A DNA stretch of 64,000 bases from Blastomonas sp. AAP53. Its GTDB lineage: Bacteria > Pseudomonadota > Alphaproteobacteria > Sphingomonadales > Sphingomonadaceae. Positions 1-10,012 of the stretch are shown piece after piece (within the stretch, counting starts at the first letter, position 1; every line of letters begins with the position of its first letter). Location of the stretch: positions 372,001 to 436,000 of the forward strand of contig NZ_ANFZ01000009.1 of NCBI RefSeq assembly GCF_000331245.1. The letters are read 5' to 3'. The notes under the pieces were generated by a model. That model did not search any database, had not been told where the DNA came from, and was given only the letters and a program-made list of their open reading frames with translations. The position numbers and the translations under genes were made by a program.

Positions 1-2048
1 TCGCGGTCAAGCCGCTGTACACGGCGGACGATGTGTCGGTCGATCCCGGCCTGCCGGGCTTTGCGCCGTTCACCCGCGGGGTGCGCGCCAGCATGTATGC
101 GGGCCGCCCCTGGACGATCCGTCAGTACGCCGGCTTCTCCACCGCCGAGGAATCGAACGCCTTCTATCGCCGCAACCTGGCTGCGGGTCAGAAGGGGCTG
201 TCGGTCGCGTTCGATCTGGCCACGCACCGCGGCTATGACAGCGACCACCCGCGTGTCACCGGCGATGTCGGCAAGGCGGGCGTCGCCATCGACAGCGTCG
301 AGGACATGAAGATCCTGTTTGACGGCATCCCGCTCGACAAGATGTCGGTCAGCATGACGATGAACGGCGCGGTGATCCCGATCCTCGCGTTCTTCATCGT
401 TGCGGGCGAGGAGCAGGGCGTTGACCGCAAGCTGCTCGACGGGACCATCCAGAACGACATCCTCAAGGAGTTCATGGTCCGCAACACGTACATCTACCCG
501 CCCGAACCGTCGATGCGGATCATCTCGGACATATTCGGTTACACGTCGCGCGAAATGCCCAAGTTCAACAGCATCTCGATCTCGGGCTATCACATGCAAG
601 AAGCCGGCGCGACGCAGGTGCAGGAGCTCGCCTTCACCATCGCCGATGGCATGGAATATGTGAAATACGGCGTTGCCTCGGGGCTGGACATCGACAAGTT
701 CGCCGGGCGCCTCTCGTTTTTCTTCGCGATCGGCATGAACTTCTTCATGGAAATCGCCAAGCTGCGCGCCGCGCGCGTTCTGTGGCACCGGGTGATGACG
801 CAATTGGGCGCGCAGGACGATCGCTCGAAGATGCTGCGCACCCACTGCCAGACATCGGGCGTGTCGCTGACCGAGCAGGACCCGTACAACAACGTCATCC
901 GCACCACGATCGAGGCAATGGCCGCGATGTTGGGCGGTACGCAATCGCTGCACACCAATGCGCTGGACGAAGCCATCGCATTGCCCACCGATTTCTCCGC
1001 ACGCATCGCCCGCAACACGCAGATCGTGCTGCAGGAAGAGACCGGGATGACCAAGGTGGTCGATCCGCTGGGGGGCAGCTATTATATCGAGAGCCTGACG
1101 CAGGAGCTGGTCGACAAGGCGTGGGAGATCATCGAGCGCGTCGAGAGCGAAGGCGGAATGGCCAAGGCCGTGGCGGCTGGTTGGCCCAAGGCGATGATCG
1201 AGGAAGCCGCCGCCGGACGCCAGGCACGCGTCGATCGCGCGGAGGACGTCGTGGTGGGCGTCAACAAGTATCGCCTGCCGAGCGAGGACCAGCTCGAGAC
1301 GCTCGATGTCGACAACGCGAAGGTTCGTGAAGGCCAGGTCGCACGGATCGCGGCGGTCAAGGCCTCGCGTGATGAGGCTGCGTGCCAGGCCGCGCTCAAT
1401 GCTTTGCGCGAAGGTGCAAAGGGCGATGGCAATTTGCTCGCGCTCGCGGTCGATGCCGCGCGTGCCCGCGCGACGCTCGGCGAAATCAGCCAGGCGATGG
1501 AGGACGTATTCGGGCGCTATGCAACCGTCCCGACCCCGGTCAAGGGCGTGTACAGCGCGCCGTATGTCGATGATGGCCGCTGGGCGCAGGTGGTCGAGGG
1601 CGTAAAGGCCGTTGAGCGGCGGTTGGGTCGCAAGCCCAAATTGCTCGTCGCAAAGATGGGGCAGGACGGGCATGATCGCGGAGCGAACGTGATTGCCTCG
1701 GCGTTCGGCGACCTCGGCTTCGAGATCGTCTCGGGGCCATTGTTCCAGACGCCCGAGGAGACCGTCGTGCTTGCGCTCGAGAGCAACGTCGATGTTGTCG
1801 GCGCATCCTCGCTCGCCGCCGGGCACAAGACGTTGATCCCTTCGCTGATCGCAGGTCTCAAGGATGCCGGGCGCAACGACATCAAGGTGATCGTCGGCGG
1901 CGTCATCCCGCCGCAGGATTATGACTTCCTCCGCGATGCCGGGGTGCAAGGCATCTACGGCCCCGGATCGAACGTCGTCGAGTGCGCAGCCGATGTGCTG
2001 CGTCTGCTGGGGCATAACATGCCACCAGTTCAGGAAGCTGCAGAGTGA
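1..2048 (+). CDS. mutA: Methylmalonyl-CoA mutase, large subunit (5' partial)
   Basis: Adenosylcobalamin-dependent isomerase converting (R)-methylmalonyl-CoA to succinyl-CoA, the last step of propionyl-CoA breakdown. The frame is open from base 3, where it reads [10 protein letters not shown], so the gene starts upstream and about 35-40 N-terminal residues are missing compared with the usual ~715. The catalytic TIM barrel contains [18 protein letters not shown]. The C-terminal cobalamin domain begins near base 1630 and carries the base-off motif DGHDRG (about 1663-1680) and a late GVIPPQDY loop. It lies upstream of bioB and of a biotin-dependent carboxylase, consistent with one propionate module. 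Single-chain form; no separate small subunit is visible. Confidence 0.96.
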   Translation, partial: AVKPLYTADDVSVDPGLPGFAPFTRGVRASMYAGRPWTIRQYAGFSTAEESNAFYRRNLAAGQKGLSVAFDLATHRGYDSDHPRVTGDVGKAGVAIDSVEDMKILFDGIPLDKMSVSMTMNGAVIPILAFFIVAGEEQGVDRKLLDGTIQNDILKEFMVRNTYIYPPEPSMRIISDIFGYTSREMPKFNSISISGYHMQEAGATQVQELAFTIADGMEYVKYGVASGLDIDKFAGRLSFFFAIGMNFFMEIAKLRAARVLWHRVMTQLGAQDDRSKMLRTHCQTSGVSLTEQDPYNNVIRTTIEAMAAMLGGTQSLHTNALDEAIALPTDFSARIARNTQIVLQEETGMTKVVDPLGGSYYIESLTQELVDKAWEIIERVESEGGMAKAVAAGWPKAMIEEAAAGRQARVDRAEDVVVGVNKYRLPSEDQLETLDVDNAKVREGQVARIAAVKASRDEAACQAALNALREGAKGDGNLLALAVDAARARATLGEISQAMEDVFGRYATVPTPVKGVYSAPYVDDGRWAQVVEGVKAVERRLGRKPKLLVAKMGQDGHDRGANVIASAFGDLGFEIVSGPLFQTPEETVVLALESNVDVVGASSLAAGHKTLIPSLIAGLKDAGRNDIKVIVGGVIPPQDYDFLRDAGVQGIYGPGSNVVECAADVLRLLGHNMPPVQEAAE

Positions 2049-2068
2049 TAGCCCCAACCACCCCCACC

Positions 2069-2133
2069 CGTTTGTCCCGAGCGACGTCGAGGGACCTGCC
2101 GCATACGTGTCTCGACTTCGCTCGACACAAACG
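2069..2133. repeat. REP-like inverted repeat between mutA and bioB
   Basis: Two imperfectly complementary arms of about 26 bases (2069-2094 and 2108-2133) are separated by a 13-base loop. The core of each is CGAGCGA-CGTCGAG or its complement. Such CGTTTGTCCCGAGCG-type palindromes are common intergenic repeats in sphingomonads. The right arm runs into the GGAG ribosome binding site of bioB (2133-2136), so folding could mask translation initiation; that last point is inference. Confidence 0.7.
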
Positions 2134-2143
2134 GAGATTTTGA

Positions 2144-3142
2144 GTGACCACCGAAATGAGAACCGACTGGACCCGCGAAGACATTACCGCGCTGTTCGAC
2201 CTGCCGTTCAACGACCTGATGTTCGAGGCGCAGAGCGTCCACCGCGCGAACTTCCCGCGCAACGAAGTGCAGCTTTCGACGCTGCTGTCGATCAAGACCG
2301 GCGGCTGCCCCGAGGATTGCGGCTATTGCAGCCAGTCCAAGGACGCTGACAGCGGCGTCAAGGCGACCAAGCTGATGGACGTGCAGGCGGTGCTGCAGGC
2401 AGCCGCCCAGGCCAAGGACCATGGATCGGGCCGGTTCTGCATGGGCGCTGCGTGGCGCAACCCCAAGGACAAGGACATCCCCAAGCTCGCTGCGATGGTC
2501 AAGGGCGTGCGCGAGATGGGCATGGAAACTTGCATGACGTTGGGGATGCTCACCGCTTCGCAGGCCAAGCAACTCGCCGATGCGGGGCTGGATTACTACA
2601 ACCACAATATCGACACCGCGCCCGAAAACTACGCCAACGTCATCACCACCCGCACCTTCGAGGACCGGATGGAGACGCTGGACAATGTCCGCTCGGCGGG
2701 CATCAACGTATGCTGCGGCGGCATCGTCGGCATGGGCGAGACACGCTCGGACCGCATCGGCTTTATCCACGCGCTCGCCACCATGCCGCACCCGGAAAGC
2801 GTGCCGATCAATGCGCTGGTGCCTGTCAAGGGCACGGTGCTGGGCGACATGCTCGCCGATACGCCGCTCGCCAAGATCGACGAGATCGAATTCGTCCGCA
2901 CGGTCGCGGTCGCGCGTATCACGATGCCGCACTCGATGGTGCGCCTCAGCGCGGGCCGCGAAAGCATGTCCGAAAGCTGCCAGGCCCTGTGCTTCATGGC
3001 GGGCGCGAACAGCATCTTCACCGGCGACAAATTGCTCACCGCACCCAATGCCGGCGATGACAAGGACGGCGCGCTGCTGTCCAAGCTCGGCATGAGGGCG
3101 ATGGCCGCGCAGCCGCACGGGCATCTGGAGGCGGCGGAGTGA
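2144..3142 (+). CDS. bioB: Biotin synthase
   Basis: Radical-SAM enzyme inserting sulfur into dethiobiotin. The radical-SAM cluster motif CPEDCGYC is at residues 55-62 (Cys55, Cys59, Cys62), followed by the conserved [11 protein letters not shown] and the [10 protein letters not shown] segment of BioB. 332 residues is family length. The GTG start at 2144 is preferred because GGAG (2133-2136) sits 7 bases upstream; an ATG at 2156 is the alternative. It lies between mutA and the biotin carboxylase gene, apart from any other bio gene in the window, so it may supply biotin for the neighbouring carboxylase. Confidence 0.97.
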   Translation: MTTEMRTDWTREDITALFDLPFNDLMFEAQSVHRANFPRNEVQLSTLLSIKTGGCPEDCGYCSQSKDADSGVKATKLMDVQAVLQAAAQAKDHGSGRFCMGAAWRNPKDKDIPKLAAMVKGVREMGMETCMTLGMLTASQAKQLADAGLDYYNHNIDTAPENYANVITTRTFEDRMETLDNVRSAGINVCCGGIVGMGETRSDRIGFIHALATMPHPESVPINALVPVKGTVLGDMLADTPLAKIDEIEFVRTVAVARITMPHSMVRLSAGRESMSESCQALCFMAGANSIFTGDKLLTAPNAGDDKDGALLSKLGMRAMAAQPHGHLEAAE

Positions 3143-3160
3143 AATCCCGTTTGCCTTTCC

Positions 3161-3251
3161 GTCCCCCTGAACTTGGTTCAGGGCCCATTTCTCCCCACGC
3201 GGCTTCGGCTGTTGGGGCGGGATGGATCCTGAAACAAGTTCAGGATGACGG
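3161..3251. repeat. REP-like palindrome pair downstream of bioB
   Basis: Contains a self-complementary unit CCTGAACTTGGTTCAGG (about 3166-3182) and a second related unit CCTGAAACAAGTTCAGG (about 3228-3244) in inverted arrangement around a C/G-rich spacer. This is a different repeat family from the one at 2069-2133. It may act as a transcription terminator or mRNA stabiliser after bioB. Confidence 0.65.
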
Positions 3252-3275
3252 ATTGGTGATGGCAGAAGCCCGCGC

Positions 3276-4142
3276 ATGAATTTCGTCCGATCGGCCTTTA
3301 TTGCGATCGCACTCGCCTGCGCTGTGCCCGCCGCTGCGCAGCCGGTGCCGATCACCATCGGCGAGACCCACACTTTGGCGTCGAAACCGCTGGCGCAGGA
3401 GCGGGCGGTCAACGTCTATCTGCCCGCTGATTACGCGACTTCGGGCAAGACCTATCCGGTGCTGTACCTGATCGACGGCGGGCTGGATCAGGACTTTCTG
3501 CACATCACCGGCACCAGCGCGCTCGGCGCATTATGGGCGCGGTCACGGGATGTCATTGTCGTGGGGGTGGCGACGCAGGACCGCAAGCGGGAGCTGATCG
3601 GACCGACACAGGATACGACGCTGCTCAAGGAGTTTCCGACCGCAGGCGGTGCTGCGGCGTTCCGCGCATTCATCCGCGATGAGGTCATGCCGCTGGTCAC
3701 CAAGACCTATCGCACCAGTGGCGAAACCGCCGTGATCGGGGAATCGCTCGCCGGGCTGTTCATCGTCGAGACCTACCTCACCGAGCCCGACCTGTTCGAT
3801 CACTATGCTGCGATCAGCCCCAGCCTGTGGTGGGAGGGCGGCAAGCTCGCCAAATCTGCTGCCAGCTTGCTCAAGACACCAACATCACGGCCGCATCGGC
3901 TGTATCTCACGATCGCCAATGAAGGCGGCCAGATGCAGGCGGCCATGAACCAGCTGGTCAAGGCGCTTGCCGCCAGCCCGCGCGAGGGCCGTACCTGGTG
4001 CTATGCGCCGCACCAGAAGCTGACCCACGCCACCATCTACCACAGCGTCTCGCCCGAGGCGTTGCAGTATCTGTTCCCAACCGAGGTCGACCATGACCCG
4101 CAAAGTGGATTTGACGTATCATGCCAATCACCAAGATCCTGA
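3276..4142 (+). CDS. Exported alpha/beta-hydrolase, putative esterase family
   Basis: 288-residue protein with a signal peptide (MNFVRSAFIAIALACAVPAAAQP, cleavage probably near residue 22). The body matches the esterase D/ferri-siderophore esterase-like fold: strand-turn VLYLIDGG near residue 65, nucleophile elbow GESLAG near residue 157, then LFDHYAAISPSLWW, and a late His in the C-terminal third. Substrate cannot be deduced. Its 3' end overlaps the following carboxylase gene by 22 bases, so the two are probably cotranscribed. Confidence 0.8.
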   Translation: MNFVRSAFIAIALACAVPAAAQPVPITIGETHTLASKPLAQERAVNVYLPADYATSGKTYPVLYLIDGGLDQDFLHITGTSALGALWARSRDVIVVGVATQDRKRELIGPTQDTTLLKEFPTAGGAAAFRAFIRDEVMPLVTKTYRTSGETAVIGESLAGLFIVETYLTEPDLFDHYAAISPSLWWEGGKLAKSAASLLKTPTSRPHRLYLTIANEGGQMQAAMNQLVKALAASPREGRTWCYAPHQKLTHATIYHSVSPEALQYLFPTEVDHDPQSGFDVSCQSPRS

Positions 4143-6118
4143 TTGCCAACCGCGGCGAGATCGCCTGCCGCGTCATCCGCACCGCCAAGAAGATGGGCAT
4201 CAAGACCGTCTCCGTCTATTCGGATGCCGATGCGCGCTCGCCCCATGTCGAGATGGCCGATGAGGCCGTGCACATCGGTCCGTCGCCTGCCGCGCAGTCC
4301 TATCTGCTGGCGGACAAGATCATCGAGGTATGCAAGGCGACCGGCGCGGATGCGGTGCATCCCGGTTACGGTTTTCTGTCCGAACGCACGAGCTTTGCCG
4401 AGGCGCTGAAGGCAGCCGGCATCACTTTCATCGGCCCACCCCCCGGCGCGATTGCCGCGATGGGCGACAAGATCGAATCCAAGAAGCTCGCGCTGGAAGC
4501 GGGCGTCAACGTCGTCCCCGGCTTCGTCGGCGAGATCGACGATACCGAGCACGCGGTGCGGATTTCCGAGGAGATCGGCTATCCGGTGATGATGAAGGCG
4601 TCGGCAGGCGGCGGCGGCAAGGGCATGCGCCTAGCCTATAACGAGCAGGACGTGCGCGAAGGCTTCGAGGCGACCAAGCGCGAGGGGCTCGCCAGCTTCG
4701 GCGATGATCGCGTGTTCATCGAGAAGTTCATCCTCCAGCCGCGCCATATCGAAATCCAGGTGCTGGGCGACCAGCATGGCAACATCGTCTATCTGGGTGA
4801 GCGCGAATGCTCGATCCAGCGCCGCCACCAGAAGGTGGTCGAAGAAGCACCGTCGCCCTTCGTCACGCCCGAGATGCGCAAGAAGATGGGCGAACAGGCT
4901 GTCGCACTGGCGCGCGCAGTCGGCTATTATAGCGCGGGCACGGTCGAACTGATAGTCTCGGGCGCGGACAAGACCGGCGATGGCTTCTACTTCCTCGAGA
5001 TGAACACCCGGCTTCAGGTGGAGCATCCCGTCACCGAACTGGTCACCGGTCTCGATCTGGTCGAACAGATGATCCGCGTCGCCAATGGCGAGCCGCTCGC
5101 CTTCACGCAGGACGATGTGAAGCTCACCGGCTGGGCGGTCGAGAACCGGGTGTACGCCGAAGACCCGTATCGCGGCTTCCTGCCCTCGATCGGCCGTCTG
5201 GTGCGCTACAATCCGCCGAAGCAGAAGAAGGGCGTGCGCGTCGATGATGGCGTCGAAGAGGGCGGTGAGGTCTCGATCCATTACGACCCGATGATCGCCA
5301 AGCTGATTACCTATGGTGAAACGCGGCTTGAGGCGATTGACCGGCAGATCCTCGCCATCGACCGGTTCGAGCTGGAAGGCCCGGGGCACAATCTCGATTT
5401 CGTCTCGGCGCTGATGCAGCATCCGCGCTTCCGCTCGGGCAACATCACCACCGGCTTCATCGCCGAGGAATATCCCGATGGCTTTCATGGGAGCCCGGCA
5501 TCGCCCGAACTGCTCCAGCGGCTGGCGGCGATGGCGGCGTTCATCGCCACCGCCGAAGCTGACCGCGCACTGCGGATCAGCGACCAGCTGGGCAACCGGC
5601 TCACCCCGCCGTCCGAGTGGCGCATCCGCCAGGGTGATATCGCGATGGAGGTCTCGGTCAGCGAGGACGCGATCGTGGTCGATGGCGCGATCGTCGACAT
5701 GAGCATGGGCTACACGCCGGGCGACCGCATGGCCGTGGCCGATTTCGGTGACGAGGAAGACAGCGACGAGCTGGCGGTCAAGGTGCAGCGCACCCGCACC
5801 GGCTTTGCGCTGACCGCGCGCGGCGCGACGCACCGGTTCGAGGTCCTGCCCGCGCATGTTGCGCAGCATGCCCGGCACATGATCGAGAAGGTGCCGCCCG
5901 ATCTGTCGCGCTTCCTGCTGTGCCCGATGCCGGGCCTGCTGGTGAAGCTGCACGTGGCTGAAGGCGACAAGGTACAGCCCGGCCAGCCGTTGGCGATCGT
6001 CGAAGCGATGAAGATGGAGAACATCCTGCGCGCCGAAAAGGCAGCGACGGTCAAGACGATCAGCGCTGCCGAAGGGGATAGCCTTGCTGTCGATGCAGTG
6101 ATACTCGAACTCGAATAG
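4121..6118 (+). CDS. pccA: Propionyl/acetyl-CoA carboxylase, biotin-containing alpha subunit
   Basis: Biotin carboxylase plus biotin carboxyl carrier in one 665-residue chain; it carboxylates biotin with ATP and bicarbonate for transfer to propionyl-CoA (or another acyl-CoA). N-terminal ITKILIANRGEIACRVIRT and the ATP-grasp glycine loop KASAGGGGKGMR (about residues 159-170) are clear, as is EMNTRLQVEHPVTE. The biotinylation site EAMKMEN puts the modified Lys at residue 631. The beta (carboxyltransferase) subunit is not in the window. Proximity to methylmalonyl-CoA mutase favours propionyl-CoA as substrate; methylcrotonyl- or geranyl-CoA carboxylase is less likely. Confidence 0.92.
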   Translation: MPITKILIANRGEIACRVIRTAKKMGIKTVSVYSDADARSPHVEMADEAVHIGPSPAAQSYLLADKIIEVCKATGADAVHPGYGFLSERTSFAEALKAAGITFIGPPPGAIAAMGDKIESKKLALEAGVNVVPGFVGEIDDTEHAVRISEEIGYPVMMKASAGGGGKGMRLAYNEQDVREGFEATKREGLASFGDDRVFIEKFILQPRHIEIQVLGDQHGNIVYLGERECSIQRRHQKVVEEAPSPFVTPEMRKKMGEQAVALARAVGYYSAGTVELIVSGADKTGDGFYFLEMNTRLQVEHPVTELVTGLDLVEQMIRVANGEPLAFTQDDVKLTGWAVENRVYAEDPYRGFLPSIGRLVRYNPPKQKKGVRVDDGVEEGGEVSIHYDPMIAKLITYGETRLEAIDRQILAIDRFELEGPGHNLDFVSALMQHPRFRSGNITTGFIAEEYPDGFHGSPASPELLQRLAAMAAFIATAEADRALRISDQLGNRLTPPSEWRIRQGDIAMEVSVSEDAIVVDGAIVDMSMGYTPGDRMAVADFGDEEDSDELAVKVQRTRTGFALTARGATHRFEVLPAHVAQHARHMIEKVPPDLSRFLLCPMPGLLVKLHVAEGDKVQPGQPLAIVEAMKMENILRAEKAATVKTISAAEGDSLAVDAVILELE

Positions 6119-6141
6119 GGACGCATTTGGGGAGATGCTGG

Positions 6142-7758
6142 ATGACCGCAACGGTCGCAGCGGACGGGGATATCGTGACGCCAAGCAAGTCGGAAATCCG
6201 GCTGGTGATCGGCGCATCATCGCTTGGCACCATTTTCGAATGGTATGATTTTTTCATCTACGGCACGCTGGCCGCGATCATCGGGCGCACGTTCTTCCCC
6301 AGCGGAAACGTGACGCTCGAGACGCTGCTGGTCTGGGCGGGCTTTGCTGTCGGCTTTGGCTTTCGTCCACTGGGCGCGATCCTGTTCGGCTTTCTGGGTG
6401 ACAGGCTGGGGCGCAAATATACCTTCCTCGTCACGGTCACGCTGATGGGAATTGCCACCGCCGGCGTCGGCCTGATCCCGTCTGCCGACACCATCGGCAT
6501 CGCCGCGCCGATCATCATCATCTTGCTGCGCATCCTGCAGGGGCTGGCGCTGGGCGGTGAATATGGTGGGGCGGCGATCTATGTTTCCGAGCACGCGCCG
6601 CCTGAAAAGCGCGGTTTCTATACCAGTTTCATCCAGGCCAGTGTTGTCGGCGGTTTCGTGCTCAGCCTCGTGGTCGTGCTCGGCTGCAAGGCGATCATGA
6701 GCGACGAGCTGTGGAACGACTGGGGCTGGCGGGTGCCGTTCCTGCTCTCGCTGCTGCTGCTCGCGGTGTCGCTATGGATGCGCCTCAAGCTGTCCGAAAG
6801 CCCGGTGTTCAAGGCGATGAAGGCGGGCGGCGAGCTCGCTGGCAACCCGTTTGTCGAAAGCTTCACCTATCCCGGCAACAAGCAGCGGCTGTTCGTCGCG
6901 CTGTTCGGGATCGCAGCGGGCCTGACGGTGATCTGGTACACCGCGATGTTCTCTGCATTGTCGTTCCTCAAGGGGCCGATGCGGGTCGATGATACCGCAG
7001 CGGAAATCATCGTCGGAGCGTCCGCCTGCATCTCGATGATGTTCTACATCTATTTCGGTTCGCTGTCGGACAGGGTCGGTCGCAAGAAGCCGATCGTATG
7101 GGGCTATGCGCTCACCCTGGTGCTGGTGTTCCCGCTATTCTGGCTGATCGGCAGCGTCGCCAATCCCGCGCTCAATTCCGCCATGGAGCGCGCTCCGGTG
7201 GTGATCTCGGGCCCGCAATGCACCTACTCGCCCTTTGCCAAGGAGCAGGAGACCGATTGCGGCAAGCTGCTCGCCCAGTTCACCGCCAAGGGTGTTGGCT
7301 ATACGCTGACGCAGGGGCCGCGGGTCGCGGTCAAGATCGGTGATACGGTGGTGGCCGATACCAGCAGCACAGGCGTCGATGCGGCGCTGGCTGCTGCGGG
7401 CTATGATTTCACCCCGCGTGTTCCCCCGGCGCTCAGCATATTGGTGATCGTGCTGGCGCTGGCGGGCCTCGGCGCCCTGTCGGCCGCTACCTACGGCCCG
7501 GTCGCAGCCCTGCTGTCGGAAATGTTCCCGCCGCGCATCCGCTATAGCTCGATGTCGATCCCCTATCATTTTGGCACCGGCTATTTCGGTGGGTTCCTGC
7601 CGTTTATCGCGAGCTTCATCATCGCCAAGACGGGCAATCCCTATTCGGGGCTGTGGTACACCTGGGCCGTGGTGCTGATGGCGTTCCTGGTCTCGATGTT
7701 CATGCTGCGCGAGACGCACCATCCCGGCAGCCCGGGGACCGCCCCGGCGAATTACTGA
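6142..7758 (+). CDS. MFS transporter, metabolite:H+ symporter type
   Basis: 538-residue inner-membrane secondary transporter. The signature GASSLGTIFEWYDFFIYGTLA followed by FRPLGAILFGFLGDRLGRK and LRILQGLALGGEYGGAAIY is that of the metabolite/H+ symporter (sugar porter-like) family. The start at 6142 is chosen because GGGGAGA (6129-6135) is correctly spaced. Unusual is a soluble insertion of about 85 residues between late transmembrane helices (about residues 340-428) with two Cys. Substrate unknown; position after the carboxylase suggests a short-chain or dicarboxylic acid. Confidence 0.85.
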   Translation: MTATVAADGDIVTPSKSEIRLVIGASSLGTIFEWYDFFIYGTLAAIIGRTFFPSGNVTLETLLVWAGFAVGFGFRPLGAILFGFLGDRLGRKYTFLVTVTLMGIATAGVGLIPSADTIGIAAPIIIILLRILQGLALGGEYGGAAIYVSEHAPPEKRGFYTSFIQASVVGGFVLSLVVVLGCKAIMSDELWNDWGWRVPFLLSLLLLAVSLWMRLKLSESPVFKAMKAGGELAGNPFVESFTYPGNKQRLFVALFGIAAGLTVIWYTAMFSALSFLKGPMRVDDTAAEIIVGASACISMMFYIYFGSLSDRVGRKKPIVWGYALTLVLVFPLFWLIGSVANPALNSAMERAPVVISGPQCTYSPFAKEQETDCGKLLAQFTAKGVGYTLTQGPRVAVKIGDTVVADTSSTGVDAALAAAGYDFTPRVPPALSILVIVLALAGLGALSAATYGPVAALLSEMFPPRIRYSSMSIPYHFGTGYFGGFLPFIASFIIAKTGNPYSGLWYTWAVVLMAFLVSMFMLRETHHPGSPGTAPANY

Positions 7759-7759
7759 T

Positions 7760-8794
7760 ATGGCGAACATGCGGCTGGTTCTCGATGGCGCAGCGCTGGC
7801 CGAAAACTGGCGCGCGCTCGATCGACTGAGCGGTGCTGCCACCGCCGGCGCGGCGGTCAAGGCCGATGGCTATGGTCTGGGCGCGACCGATGTCGTCCCC
7901 CGGCTCGCGCGGGCAGGCTGTGCCGACTTCTTCGTGGCGCATTGGCATGAGGCGCAGGCGTTGGCAGGGCTGGTCGATCCGGCGCGCCTCGCGGTGCTGC
8001 ACGGCATCGCGCCGGGCGAGGAAGCAGTCGCGGTATCAGGGATTGCAGTCCCTGTGCTCAACAGCGCCGATCAGATCGCCCGCTGGAAACAGGCAGGCGG
8101 CGGGCGCTGCCATGTGATGATCGACACCGGGATGAGCCGCCTGGGCCTCGACTGGCGCGACGATATTGCTGGACTGTGCGCAGGGCTGGACGTCGACCTG
8201 TGCCTCAGTCACCTTGCGTCCGCCGACGAGGACAGCGCGCAGAATGCGGCGCAACTCCAGCGGTTCGAGCAAGTGCGAAATCAGGTGGCGGCGCGGCGCT
8301 ACAGCCTGGCCAACAGTGCCGGAATTGCCCTGGACGGCGCGTATCATTTCGACTGCACGCGCCCCGGGCTCGCGCTGTATGGCGGAGTACCCTGCGCGGC
8401 GCTGGCCGAACAAATTCAACCGGTGATGCGGTTGGAAGCGCGGGTCCTGCAGGTGCGGCAGGTGCGCGCGGGCGACACGGTCGGCTATGGTGCGACGTTC
8501 GCCGCATCGCACGACATGCGCACTGCCACCGTCTCGCTGGGCTATGCGGACGGCTTCAAGCGCGCGCTTTCGTCCATAGGTGGTTTTGTCGGCGCAGCGC
8601 AGCACTTGCCGCTGCTCGGCCGTGTGTCGATGGACCTGACCTGCATCGACATCACCGCTGCGCCAGGCCTGGGCGAGGGCGACTGGATCGCCGCCGACCT
8701 GGACCTTCTGAAGGTCGAGGCCGCGACCGGGGTCAGCCAGTATGAATGGCTGACCCAGATCGGACGGCGGTTCGACAGGCTTTGGGTGGACTGA
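7760..8794 (+). CDS. alr: Alanine racemase
   Basis: PLP enzyme interconverting L- and D-alanine for peptidoglycan. The PLP lysine is in AVKADGYGLG (Lys34). The catalytic tyrosine segment appears as DTVGYGATF, and the C-terminal domain ends with WLTQIGRRFDR. 344 residues is slightly short for Alr but complete. It starts one base after the transporter's stop (TGATATG), so it is probably translated from the same message. Convergent with the thiolase gene, 4 bases between stops. Confidence 0.92.
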   Translation: MANMRLVLDGAALAENWRALDRLSGAATAGAAVKADGYGLGATDVVPRLARAGCADFFVAHWHEAQALAGLVDPARLAVLHGIAPGEEAVAVSGIAVPVLNSADQIARWKQAGGGRCHVMIDTGMSRLGLDWRDDIAGLCAGLDVDLCLSHLASADEDSAQNAAQLQRFEQVRNQVAARRYSLANSAGIALDGAYHFDCTRPGLALYGGVPCAALAEQIQPVMRLEARVLQVRQVRAGDTVGYGATFAASHDMRTATVSLGYADGFKRALSSIGGFVGAAQHLPLLGRVSMDLTCIDITAAPGLGEGDWIAADLDLLKVEAATGVSQYEWLTQIGRRFDRLWVD

Positions 8795-8798
8795 GCCT

Positions 8799-9971
8799 TT
8801 ATCGCTCGATGCAGACCGCGATGCCCATGCCACCGCCGATGCACAAGGTCGCCAGACCCTTCTTGGCGTCGCGGCGGCCCATTTCGTAAAGCAGCGTGGT
8901 GAGCACGCGCGCGCCGCTGGCGCCGATCGGGTGACCGATGGCGATCGCGCCTCCGTTGACGTTCACCTTCTCCGGATCCCAGCCCATTTCCTGCGTGACC
9001 GACAAAGCCTGCGCGGCAAAGGCTTCGTTGGATTCGATCAGGTCGAGCTCCTCGACGCTCCAGCCGGCCTTGGCGAGCGCACGGCGGCTGGCTGACACCG
9101 GGCCGATGCCCATGATCGAGGGGTCGACGCCCATCGATGCCCAACTGGCAATCCGGCCCAGCGGCGTGAGCCCGCGCTTGGCGGCATCTTCCTCGCGCAT
9201 CAGTACCAGCGCGGCTGCGCCATCGTTGAGGCCGCTGGCATTGGCGGCGGTAACGGTGCCGTCCTTCTTGAACGCAGGCTTCAATCCGGCGACGCTTTCA
9301 TAGGTTGCGCCCGCGCGGATATACTCATCATCGGTGACGACGGTATCGCCCTTGCGGCCCTTGATGGTGACCGGGGCGATCTCGTCCATGAAGCGGCCGT
9401 CGGCGCGCGCGTGCTCGGCCAGGTTCTGCGAACGGACGGCAAAGCGGTCCTGCGCCTCGCGGCTGATCTGGTACTTTTCGGCGAGGTTTTCAGCGGTGAT
9501 GCCCATGTGATACTGGTTGAACACATCGGTCAGGCCATCATACACCATGGTGTCGACGAGCTTGAGGTCGCCCATCTTCTGCCCGGCTCGCAGCATCTGG
9601 CAGTGCGGCGACATCGACATGTTTTCCTGGCCGCCGGCGATCACGACATCGGCATCGCCATTGGCGATCGACTGGAAGCCCAAAGCTACCGCGCGCAGAC
9701 CCGATCCGCAGACCTGGTTGACGCCATAGGCGGGCACTTCCTTGGGGATGCCGGCGTTGATCGACGCCTGGCGCGCCGGGTTCTGGCCCTGACCTGCAGT
9801 GAGCACCTGGCCCAGGATGACTTCGGAAATCTCTTCGGCGCTCAGGCCCGATTGCGTCAGCGCGGCCTCGATCGCGATCCGGCCCAGTTCGTGCGCGGGC
9901 GTTGCGGCATAGGCCCCCAGAAAGCTGCCCACAGGCGTGCGCTTGGCGGCGGTGATGACGATGCTGGACAT
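8799..9971 (-). CDS. phaA: Acetyl-CoA acetyltransferase (thiolase)
   Basis: Condenses two acetyl-CoA to acetoacetyl-CoA, the entry step to polyhydroxybutyrate, or works in reverse in beta-oxidation. 390 residues. All three catalytic elements are present: nucleophile in NQVCGSG (Cys88), [10 protein letters not shown] (His347) and CIGGGMG (Cys377). The start at 9971 gives the family N-terminus [17 protein letters not shown]; the frame is open for a further 89 codons upstream, but these do not resemble any thiolase. Next to PhaR and a PhaC-like protein, so the PHA role is favoured; atoB would be an equally valid symbol. Confidence 0.93.
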   Translation of the reverse strand: MSSIVITAAKRTPVGSFLGAYAATPAHELGRIAIEAALTQSGLSAEEISEVILGQVLTAGQGQNPARQASINAGIPKEVPAYGVNQVCGSGLRAVALGFQSIANGDADVVIAGGQENMSMSPHCQMLRAGQKMGDLKLVDTMVYDGLTDVFNQYHMGITAENLAEKYQISREAQDRFAVRSQNLAEHARADGRFMDEIAPVTIKGRKGDTVVTDDEYIRAGATYESVAGLKPAFKKDGTVTAANASGLNDGAAALVLMREEDAAKRGLTPLGRIASWASMGVDPSIMGIGPVSASRRALAKAGWSVEELDLIESNEAFAAQALSVTQEMGWDPEKVNVNGGAIAIGHPIGASGARVLTTLLYEMGRRDAKKGLATLCIGGGMGIAVCIER

Positions 9972-10012
9972 GGCCTGGAAACTCCATTTGCGTAAAGGAA
10001 AGTTCGTTCCTG

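Noticed and set aside
2030-3412. 460-codon open frame antisense to bioB
   Set aside because: High-G+C shadow frame; composition (Arg/His/Ala) and lack of family resemblance contrast with the unmistakable BioB on the other strand.
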